The position numbers and the translations under genes are program-made. The notes under the pieces are model-generated. The model saw nothing but the letters and a program-made list of their open reading frames with translations, did no database searches and was not told the DNA's origin. This document shows positions 43,901 to 55,900 of a stretch of DNA of 64,000 nt, piece by piece (position 1 is the stretch's first letter; every line of letters begins with the position of its first letter). The DNA lies in assembly GCA_036785665.1 (NCBI GenBank), contig JAXIVJ010006340.1:1-64000 (forward strand), read 5' to 3'. This DNA comes from Chirona hameri (lineage: Eukaryota > Arthropoda > Thecostraca > Balanomorpha > Balanidae).

Positions 43901-46900
43901 AATGGAGTGGCATGGTCTCCTTCCTTCGGCTTTGTCTGGGGGATTCACCGCCGTTCACCCGGTGACAATGCATGGTTTCTGTATAAACAGCAACCCATTC
44001 TCAAAGTCGAAGGAACTTTAAACATGCTAATGACATAAGTCACTTTGTGCACGGAAAGGTGTTTATTCGGCACGAACTGTGAAAGTCAAGCTGTAGAGGG
44101 GTGGTGACACGAGCCTTGTCGCGTTGGTCGTTGTCACCAGATTAAATGTAACGGAGTGTGCTTTGAACCCGCTAGAATCAGAATCAGCCGTATGAGCCGA
44201 ACAAAATAGAATGTTAACCTTATTAGCAATCCTGACTCGTGAACATGAAAAGACCGGTACAGATATAGCTACCTACGAGCTGGAATCGCATGAACTCTGC
44301 TGCAGCTGCTTTTATTTGCGCTCCGTGCGTTGCTGATCTTACGAAATACGGCGACTTTCTCGAGCGGATGAATTAAGGACGTTTGCATGACTAGCCGATG
44401 TGTTCCGCTTGTTCTGCAAGAAACTGTAAATCAGCCAAGAAGAAGTAGGCAAACGCCACTTACCAACCAATTTACGCAACTACGTCGTGCTGCAATAACA
44501 ATGGCATATTGTTCAGGTTGTTTTCGTTCAAATCCGACCTCGCCATAATTATATACTAGCATTTTCCTTCGGTAGGTTATTTGTTAGAACACTTGTGTTC
44601 GTGTGCGTGCCTTCGTAAGCTGCCGAGACACTCGGCCGTGATGCCTAGCGTCACGTGTGTCCCACCGGCCGTCACCGTGACGGTGACGTCACGACATGCG
44701 GCGGGCGTGGCGCAGCGTGACTCACGACGCGGCGTGACGTGTCTCGTGACGAGCTCTGTCAGCGAGCGTGACGCCGTCACGAGGGTCCGTTAGCCGCATT
44801 GTTGGTTGGCAGGACAGCGGCCGGCGCGGTTTCGATTTTCGCATCAACTCCAGTTGTTGTTTACCAGATACAGTCTACGACGATCGCGACTCTTTCGATA
44901 TATTGTATATTATATACAATTTCGCTAACGTTTATTGAATATTGACGATCTTGAGTTGATCGAAAGCTGCATCAGTTTGAGGGAATGTGCAAGTTAATGA
45001 TTCTCTACGTGGTTTCTCGACGGAAAATATGAACTTGTCTGAATGTCTTCACTCTTCACTGGGAATGACCGACGACCGTTTCGATTGCAGGGCATGGCGT
45101 TTACGCTGGAGGAGCGCCAGCGCCTCGGCATCCACGGCCTGCTGCCGCCGCGCTTCAAGACGCAGGAACAGCAGGTAGCGCTCTGTATGCGGAACGTGGC
45201 GCGCTACGACGAGAACCTCAACAAGTACATCTACCTGATGGGCCTGCAGGTGAGTCTGGTGCTCCGCCTCCTGCCGCGGTGGAGAGGGGCTGAGGCGCGC
45301 CGCTCTCTCTCGAGGAACCGCAAGCAGAGGAGGGCGGGGAGATCGGCCTCGGTCAGTGGGAGAAGGCGGAGATCGAATGTGCTTGATTCAGGGCCGGGAG
45401 TTGAACACTTGAGTGGATGGTGGGAGAGAGTCGAGTGCAGTGCTGTGGATTAATTGTGAACAAGTGTTGGAGGAGATCGTGACGCATTTAGTTGAAACGG
45501 GCTAATTTCTCGCTATAACTAACCAGGAAGGGCAGAAGGGCATGCATCGTGGGCCACTAATTGGTTTAGTAATTATACAAAATGCCATGAGCATGCAGGG
45601 CGGTCGATATAATCTGGTCTGGTCCATAGGCGTACACAAGGAGGGGGGGGGGGGGGGGGGAGGGGCACACGGGGCTATTGCCCCCCCCCCAGTGAAGGTC
45701 TGTACGTGCCCCCTTTGGTCGAAACAAATAATGATTTTTTAAAATCTTTTAAAGAAAAAATGGTGAAAATATGCCCTTAAAAAATATAATGGGCCAAATC
45801 CGGTGAGTTTTTTGGTGGGGTTACTTTATGCACCCCTGAACAAAAATTGCCCCTCCTGGAGTGAATCCTGAGTACGCCACTGGTCTGGTCATGCTTCGTG
45901 AGTAGGCGAATTTGATTATCTTCGTCGTATCTTTGAGTGACCTCAATCTTGAACTGGCAGCAGATAATTCAATTGGATCTTGTACGTCACGCGTCGTCAC
46001 GTATATTGATTTAGCTGTTGTTACGTCACGCTTTTCTCAATGCTGGCCGCGATAACGTGATATCGTGCCGATATCCCGTCGCTGCTCCATATTCTGCCGA
46101 CCAGTCGGGTTTTGCCGGAAAAGCGTCAGTCATCGTGGCCGATATTTCTCGAATCTGCCTGCCACTGGTTCTCTCTTCATCGTTCTATTCTCAGTTGGAA
46201 TCGATGGGATCAACCAATGCTGCCATTTGGCAAAGCCCTGACAGCAGCTCTGCCTGTGACACTGTGACAGCAGCTCTGCCTGTGACACTGTGACGGCGGC
46301 TCTGCCCGTGACACTGTGACAGCGGCTCTGCCTGTGACACTGTGACAGCAGCTGTGCCTGTGACACTGTGACGGCGGCTCTGCCTGTGACACTGTGACAG
46401 CAGCTGTGCCTGTGACACTGTGACAGCAGCTCTGCCTGTGACACTGTGACGGCGGCTCTGCCCGTGACACTGTGACGGCGGCTCTGCCTGTGACACTGTG
46501 ACAGCGGCTCTGCCCGTGACACTGTGACAGCAGCTCTGCCCGTGACACTGTGACAGCGGCTCTGCCTGTGACACTGTGACGGCGGCTCTGCCTGTGACAC
46601 TGTGACGGCGGCTCTGCCCGTGACACTGTGACAGCGGCTCTGCCTGTGACACTGTGACAGCGGCTCTGCCCGTGACACTGTGACAGCAGCTCTGCCCGTG
46701 ACACTGTGACAGCGGCTCTGCCTGTGACACTGTGACGGCGGCTCTGCCTGTGACACTGTGACGGCGGCTCTGCCCGTGACACTGTGACGGCGGCTCTGCC
46801 CGTGACACTGTGACGGCGGCTCTGCCCGTGACACTGTGACAGCGGCTCTGCCTGTGGCACTGTGACAGCGGCTCTGCCTGTGGCACTGTGACAGCATCTG

Positions 46901-49900
46901 TGCCCGTGACACTGTGACAGCGGCTCTGCCCGTGACACTGTGCCCGTGACACTGTGACAGCGGCTGTGCCTGTGACACTGTGACGGCGGCTCTGCCTGTG
47001 ACACTGTGACAGCAGCTCTGCCTGTGACACTGTGACAGCGGCTCTGCCTGTGACACTGTGACAGCGGCTGTGCCTGTGACACTGTGACGGCGGCTGTGCC
47101 TGTGACACTGTGACGGCGGCTCTGCCTGTGACACTGTGACAGCAGCTCTGCCTGTGACACTGTGACAGCGTCTCTGCCCGTGACACTGTGCCTGTGACAC
47201 TGTGACGGCGGCTCTGCCTGTGACACTGTGACAGCAGCTCTGCCCGTGACACTGTGACAGCGGCTCTGCCCGTGACACTGTGCCTGTGACACTGTGACAG
47301 CAGCTGTGCCCGTGACACTGTGACAGCAGCTCTGCCCGTGACACTGTGCCTGTGACACTGTGACGGCGGCTCTGCCTGTGACACTGTGACAGCGGCTGTG
47401 CCTGTGACACTGTGACGGCGGCTGTGCCTGTGACACTGTGACGGCGGCTGTGCCTGTGACACTGTGACGGCGGCTCTGCCTGTGACACTGTGACAGCAGC
47501 TGTGCCTGTGACACTGTGACAGCGGCTCTGCCCGTGACACTGTGCCTGTGACACTGTGACGGCGGCTCTGCCTGTGACACTGTGACAGCAGCTCTGCCCG
47601 TGACACTGTGACAGCGGCTGTGCCTGTGACACTGTGACAGCGGCTCTGCCCGTGACACTGTGCCTGTGACACTGTGACGGCGGCTCTGCCTGTGACACTG
47701 TGACAGCAGCTCTGCCTGTGACACTGTGACAGCGGCTGTGCCTGTGACACTGTGACGGCGGCTGTGCCTGTGACACTGTGACGGCGGCTCTGCCTGTGAC
47801 ACTGTGACGGCGGCTCTGCCTGTGACACTGTGACAGCAGCTGTGCCCGTGACACTGTGCCCGTGACACTGTGACGGCGGCTCTGCCTGTGACACTGTGAC
47901 AGCGTCTCTGCCCGTGACACTGTGCCTGTGACACTGTGACAGCAGCTCTGCCCGTGACACTGTAACGGCGGCTCTGCCTGTGACACTGTGACGGCGGCTC
48001 TGCCTGTCACAGCACGGGCGTGTCGAAGCGACACTGCCTGACGGCGGCTCTGCCTGTCACAGCACGGGCGTGTCGAAGCGACACTGCCTGACGGCGGCTC
48101 TGCCTGTCACAGCACGGGCGTGTCGAAGCGACACTGCCTGACGGCGGCTCTGCCTGTGACACTGTGACGGCGGCTCTGCCTGTGACACTGTGACGGCGGC
48201 TCTGCCTGTGACACTGTGACGGCGGCTCTGCCTGTGACACTGTGACGGCGGCTCTGCCTGTGACACTGTGACGGCGGCTCTGCCTGTGACACTGTGACGG
48301 CGGCTCTGCCTGTCACAGCACGGGCGTGTCGAAGCGACACTGTGACGGCGGCTCTGCCTGTCACAGCACGGGCGTGTCGAAGCGACACTGTGACGGCGGC
48401 TCTGCCTGTCACAGCACGGGCGTGTCGAAGCGACACTGCCTGACGGCGGCTCTGCCTGTGACACTGCCTGACGGCGGCTCTGCCTATCACAGCACGGGCG
48501 TGTCGAAGCGACACTGTGACGGCGGCTCTGCCTGTCACAGCACGGGCGTGTCGAAGCGACACTGCCTGACGGCGGCTCTGCCTGTCACAGCACGGGCGTG
48601 TCGAAGCGACACTGCCTGACGGCGGCTCTGCCTGTCACAGCACGGGCGTGTCGAAGCGACACTGCCTGACGGCGGCTCTGCCTGTCACAGCACGGGCGTG
48701 TCGAAGCGACACTGCCTGACGGCGGCTCTGCCTGTCACAGCACGGGCGTGTCGAAGCGACACTGCCTGACGGCGGCTCTGCCTGTGACACTGCCTGACGG
48801 CGGCTCTGCCTGTCACAGCACGGGCGTGTCGAAGCGACACTGCCTGACGGCGGCTCTGCCTGTCACAGCACGGGCGTGTCGAAGCGACACTGCCTGACGG
48901 CGGCTCTGCCTGTCACAGCACGGGCGTGTCGAAGCGACACTGCCTGACGGCGGCTCTGCCTGTCACAGCACGGGCGTGTCGAAGCGACACTGCCTGACGG
49001 CGGCTCTGCCTGTCACAGCACGGGCGTGTCGAAGCGACACTGTGACGGCGGCTCTGCCTGTCACACTGTGGCGGCGGCTCTGCCTGTCACAGCACGGGCG
49101 TGTCGAAGCGACACTGTGACGGCGGCTCTGCCTGTCACAGCACGGGCGTGTCGAAGCGACACTGCCTGACGGCGGCTCTGCCTGTCACAGCACGGGCGTG
49201 TCGAAGCGACACTGTGACGGCGGCTCTGCCTGTCACACTGTGGCGGCGGCTCTGCCTGTCACAGCACGGGCGTGTCGAAGCGACACTGTGACGGCGGCTC
49301 TGCCTGTCACAGCACGGGCGTGTCGAAGCGACACTGCCTGACGGCGGCTCTGCCTGTCACAGCACGGGCGTGTCGAAGCGACACTGTGACGGCGGCTCTG
49401 CCTGTCACACTGTGACGGCGGCTCTGCCTGTCACAGCACGGGCGTGTCGAAGCGACACTGCCTGACGGCGGCTCTGCCTGTCACAGCACGGGCGTGTCGA
49501 AGCGACACTGCCTGACGGCGGCTCTGCCTGTCACAGCACGGGCGTGTCGAAGCGACACTGCCTGACGGCGGCTCTGCCTGTCACAGCACGGGCGTGTCGA
49601 AGCGACACTGCCTGACGGCGGCTCTGCCTGTCACAGCACGGGCGTGTCGAAGCGACACTGCCTGACGGCGGCTCTGCCTGTCACAGCACGGGCGTGTCGA
49701 AGCGACACTGCCTGACGGCGGCTCTGCCTGTCACAGCACGGGCGTGTCGAAGCGACACTGCCTGACGGCGGCTCTGCCTGTCACAGCACGGGCGTGTCGA
49801 AGCGACACTGCCTGACGGCGGCTCTGCCTGTCACAGCACGGGCGTGTCGAAGCGACACTGCCTGACGGCGGCTCTGCCTGTCACAGCACGGGCGTGTCGA

Positions 49901-52900
49901 AGCGACACTGCCTGACGGCGGCTCTGCCTGTCACAGCACGGGCGTGTCGAAGCGACACTGTGACGGCGGCTCTGCCTGTCACAGCACGGGCGTGTCGAAG
50001 CGACACTGCCTGTCACAGCACGGGCGTGTCGAAGCGACACTGTGACGGCGGCTCTGCCTGTCACAGCACGGGCGTGTCGAAGCGACACTGCCTGTCACAG
50101 CACGGGCGTGTCGAAGCGACACTGTGACGGCGGCTCTGCCTGTCACAGCACGGGCGTGTCGAAGCGACACTGCCTGACGGCAACGCAATGTATGAGTCGT
50201 CTCAGACAGAAGATAATTTAACACGGTCATCCTTGACATTTTAATAATCCCATTTGCGCTGAGAATAGCTGTCGAACCGGACTCGTCTGAATTCCGCTCT
50301 TCTATGGACACTGGACAGTGATACTCGCTCTTCCATTTCCATCTACCCACGTAACTGACTTTACAACCAGTGTCTAGCTCAAACCACCTATTGGCTCTGC
50401 CTGTGTTCACCTGTTCAAACCGTCGACACCGTAGGCGTCGTTAAAGGGAATAGTTTACCTTGTAAATTTTTTACCCAACACGATTTTATTATATTTTTTA
50501 ATACAATTTCTTTTTATATTGTCCAAAATGGCCTTATATTGCGCCGATTCAGGACAGAAGGCCGTAAATTTGTATTGTTTATCAAAACTATATGCATACT
50601 CTCTGAGTCAGAGTCCTGACGTCACGCGAATGTAAAAAATGGTTCAGCCAATCAGATTCGAAAGTAGTCGCGTAAAGATAGACTCGCATTGGAGATGTGC
50701 CAACCGGCGGCCGGCATTCGCTCGCTAGCACCAGCTGCAAGCTAATTGGCTGATGGTATAGCCTCTGCCCGGGCTAGAACCAGTACAACATTCTTTCGTC
50801 AGCACCGCATTCCTTCGCCAAAAACTCAAATATATTCGGCTGGAGAGTCTTTTCAGTCAAGAAAACTTGCAGATAGGGGTTTCCCAACACGGGCTACAGA
50901 ACTGCTATCTCAGTTTAAAACTAATGTAGAAGGTGAACTATTTCCTTTAAAGGGACTATCCCACCTTAACATTATATTTGAGTTGAGATAGCCATTTGTA
51001 TGGCTAGGCATTGCAATTAAGTATGGTAGCAGTTAAAACAACCACAATGATCTAATCAAAAAGATATTTCAGTTTGATTTTGACATCTGTAAAAATAAGG
51101 CCCATGTGTATTTAATAGGAACTCTAAACCGACAGCGTCGTCTCTTTACCCAACTGGTAATGATAGTCGACTTGTTCTAAAGTCAGCCTTGGAATATTTT
51201 CGTCTTTCACTTCTCGATCCCCGGGTGGTTCGCAATCTAAGTCAATCTAGACACCGGATGGTTCGCTTTTTCTGCGCATTAGATGTCGACAAAAAATTGT
51301 GCCATACATTTGGCAGCACAAAGGATTTCCCTGGTATTAAACAAAATCATATGATGTCATCAACCCAACTTTTCGCTTAAAACTAAAAGTTGAATATCTT
51401 CCAAGATAAACTTTTTTTTCTCGGAAAAAAAGTTCACGAACATGTTCAACTGACCTCGCCTGACATGTAGACATACAATTAAGTGTGATTCGACAACTTT
51501 CACAAATGTGGGACAGTCCCTTTAACGCGAGCTCTGCCATCACGCAGGATCGCAACGAGCGTCTGTTCTACCGTCTCCTGTCGGAGAACGTGGAGCAGAT
51601 GATGCCGCTGGTGTACACGCCGACCGTCGGCCTGGCCTGCCAGAAGTTCGGCCTCATCTACCGGCGCGACCGCGGCCTCTTCATCAGCATACACGACAAG
51701 GGGCACGTCTACGACGTCCTCAAGAACTGGTACGTGTTCGTGACGGGTAGGATGACAACTGGTACGTGTTCGTGACGGGTAGGATGACAACTGGTACGTG
51801 GTCGTGACGGGTAGGATGACAACTGGTACGTGTTCGTGACGGGTAGGATGACAACTGGTACGTGTTCGTGACGGGTAGGATGACAACTGGTACTTGTTCG
51901 TGACGGGTAGGATGACAACTGGTATGTGTTCGTGACGGGTATGATGACAACTGGTACGTGTTCGTGACGGGTAGGATGACAACTGGTACGTGTTCGTGAC
52001 GGGTAGGGTGACAACTGGTACGTGTTCGTGACGGGTAGGGTGACAACTGGTACATGGTCGTGACGGGTAGGATGACAACTGGTACGTGTTCGTGACGGGT
52101 AGGATGACAACTGGTACGTGTTCGTGACGGGTAGGATGACAACTGGTACGTGTTCGTGACGGGTAGGATGACAACTGGTACGTGTTCGTGACGGGTAGGG
52201 TGACAACTGGTACGTGTTCGTGACGGGTAGGATGACAACTGGTACGTGTTCGTGACGGGTAGGATGACAACTGGTACGTGTTCGTGACGGGTAGGGTGAC
52301 AACTGGTACATGTTCGTGACGGGTAGGATGACAACTGGTATGTGTTCGTGACGGGTATGATGACAACTGGTACGTGTTCGTGACGGGTAGGATGACAACT
52401 GGTACGTGTTCGTGACCCGTCACGAACAACTGGTACGTGTTCGTGACGGGTAGGATGACAACTGGTACGTGTTCGTGACGGGTAGGATGACAACTGGTAC
52501 TTGTTCGTGACGGGTAGGATGACAACTGGTACATGGTCGTGACGGGTAGGATGACAACTGGTACGTGTTCGTGACGGGTAGGATGACAACTGGTACGTGT
52601 TCGTGACGGGTAGGATGACAACTGGTACTTGTTCGTGACGGGTAGGATGACAACTGGTACATGGTCGTGACGGGTAGGATGACAACTGGTACGTGTTAGT
52701 GACGGGTAGGATGACAACTGGTACGTGTTCGTGACCCGTCACGAACAACTGGTACGTGTTCGTGACGGGTAGGATGACAACTGGTACGTGTTCGTGACGG
52801 GTAGGATGACAACTGGTACTTGTTCGTGACGGGTAGGATGACAACTGGTACATGGTCGTGACGGGTAGGATGACAACTGGTACGTGTTCGTGACGGGTAG

Positions 52901-55900
52901 GATGACAACTGGTACTTGTTCGTGACGGGTAGGATGACAACTGGTACATGGTCGTGACGGGTAGGATGACAACTGGTACGTGTTCGTGACGGGTAGGATG
53001 ACAACTGGTACGTGGTCGTGACGGGTAGGATGACAACTGGTACGTGTTCGTGACGGGTAGGATGACAACTGGTACGTGTTCGTAACGGGTAGGATGACAA
53101 CTGATACGTGTTCGTGACCCGTCACGAACAACTGGTACGTGTTCGTGACGGGTAGGATGACAACTGGTACGTGTTCGTGACGGGTAGGATGACAACTGGT
53201 ACGTGTTCGTGACGGGTAGGATGACAACTGGTACGTGTTCGTGACGGGTAGGATGACAACTGATACGTGTTCGTGACGGGTAGGATGACAACTGGTACAT
53301 GGTCGTGACGGGTAGGATGACAACTGGTACTTGTTCGTGACGGGTAGGATGACAACTGGTACGTGTTCGTGACGGGTAGGATGACAACTGGTACATGGTC
53401 GTGACGGGTAGGATGACAACTGGTACGTGTTCGTGACGGGTAGGATGACAACTGGTACGTGTTCGTGGCGGGTAGGATGACAACTGGTACGTGTTCGTGG
53501 CGGGTAGGATGACAACTGGTACGTGGTCGTGACGGGTAGGATGACAACTGGTACGTGTTCGTGGCGGGTAGGATGACAACTGGTACATGGTCGTGACGGG
53601 TAGGATGACAACTGGTACGTGTTCGTGACGGGTAGGATGACAACTGATACGTGTTCGTGACGGGTATGATGACAACTGGTACGTGTTCGTGACCCGTCAC
53701 GAACAACTGGTACGTGTTCGTGACGGGTAGGATGACAACTGGTACGTGGTCGTGACGGGTAGGATGACAACTGGTACGTGGTCGTGACGGGTAGGATGAC
53801 AACTGGTACATGGTCGTGACGGGTAGGATGACAACTGGTACGTGTTCGTGACGGGTAGGATGACAACTGATACGTGTTCGTGACGGGTATGATGACAACT
53901 GGTACGTGTTCGTGACGGGTAGGATGACAACTGATACGTGTTCGTGACGGGTATGATGACAACTGGTAAGTGTTCGTGACCCGTCACGAACAACTGGTAC
54001 GTGTTCGTGACGGGTAGGATGACAACTGGTACGTGTTCGTGACGGGTAGGATGACAACTGGTACGTGGTCGTGACGGGTAGGATGACAACTGGTACGTGT
54101 TCGTGACGGGTAGGATGACAACTGGTACGTGTTCGTGACGGGTAGGATGACAACTGGTACGTGTTCGTGACGGGTAGGATGACAACTGGTACATGGTCGT
54201 GACGGGTAGGATGACAACTGGTACGTGTTCGTGACGGGTATGATGACAACTGGTACGTGTTCGTGACGGGTAGGATGACAACTGGTACGTGTTCGTGACG
54301 GGTAGGATGACAACTGGTACGTGTTCGTGACGGGTAGGATGACAACTGGTATGTGTTCGTGACGGGTAGGATGACAACTGGTACGTGTTCGTGACGGGTA
54401 GGATGACAACTGGTACGTGTTCGTGACGGGTAGGATGACAACTGGTACGTGTTCGTGACGGGTAGGATGACAACTGGTACGTGTTCGTGACGGGTAGGAT
54501 GACAACTGGTACGTGGTCGTGACGGGTAGGATGACAACTGGTACGTGTTCGTGACGGGTATGATGACAACTGGTACGTGTTCGTGACGGGTAGGATGACA
54601 ACTGATACGTGTTCGTGACCCGTCACGAACAACTGGTACGTGTTCGTGACGGGTAGGATGACAACTGGTACGTGTTCGTGACGGGTAGGATGACAACTGG
54701 TACGTGTTCGTGGCGGGTAGGATGACAACTGGTACGTGGTCGTGACGGGTAGGATGACGCTGAGTTTGGACGGGCAAGGTGGTATGGTGTTGATTACACA
54801 GTCGCAGGTGTTCTTCAGGGGGGGGGGGGGGGGCATTAGCGTTTCGCAGCTGTGTAAACCGATGGCCTAATGTCTTAATGTGTGCTCGCTGGCCTTGACG
54901 CCGAACTTTGTTAGGTGTTGGCGTCAGTTCTCACGGAGAGTGGTTGCTGCCAGTGGCCTTGATGGCTGATATTCGGTTTAAACTGGGTTTATTTAAAGGC
55001 TGAATAAATGACTGCCATTGCCTGACATCTGCGTTAGGCGCGATCAGTCGAGGGTGGACTTGTGACATACCGGCGCTGTTGGTTCGCTGGGATGTGCTCG
55101 TTTGCTCCAAGGTCGATGACTGGAAGCTGTGAATCAGTGGCGGATCCAGGAGGGGTCAAGGGGGTCAGACCCCCCCCCCCCCCCCCCCCCCCCCTTGAGC
55201 CGTGAAGGGGCACCACCGCGCTGGGGGCACCACCGCGCTGGGGGCACCAGGGGCACCAGCAGCGATGGCTGAGATCTGTAGATGTTCAGTGATGAGATGA
55301 TCGTGAAAAAGTAGCGATGGCTGAGATCTGTAGATGCTCAGTGATGGCTGAGATCTGTAGATGTTCAGTGATGGCTGAGATCTGTAGATGTTCAGTGATG
55401 GCTGAGATCTGTAGATGTTCAGTGATGGCTGAGATCTGTAGATGTTCAGCGATGGCTGAGATCTGTAGATGTTCAGTGATGGCTGATATCTGTAGATGTT
55501 CAGTGATGGGATGATGGTGATGCAGCAGCGATGGCTGAGATCTGTAGATGTTCAGTGATGGCTGAGATCTGTAGATGTTCAGTGATGGGATGATGGTGAT
55601 GCAGCAGCGATGGCTGAGATCTGTAGATGTTCAGTGATGGCTGAGATCTGTAGATGTTCAGTGATGGCTGAGATCTGTAGATGTTCAGTGATGGCTGAGA
55701 TCTGTAGATGTTCAGTGATGGCTGAGATCTGTAGATGTTCAGTGATGGCTGAGATCTGTAGATGTTCAGTGATGGCTGAGATCTGTAGATGTTCAGTGAT
55801 GGCTGAGATCTGTAGATGTTCAGTGCTGGCTGAGATCTGTAGATGATCCGTGATGGGATGATGGTGATGCAGCAGCAATGGCTGAGATCTGTAGATGTTC

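Noticed and set aside
46130..48034. Three overlapping minus frames of 570-634 codons (HSVTGRAAVTVSQAEPPSQC type)
   Set aside because: They follow from a 24-bp period in a malic enzyme intron; all three frames are open equally and there is no other protein content.
51500..54836. Minus-strand frames of up to 651 codons (TRTSCHPTRHEHVPVV type)
   Set aside because: They are the 32-bp donor array read antisense. The frame extending into 51500-51729 is antisense to exon 4.
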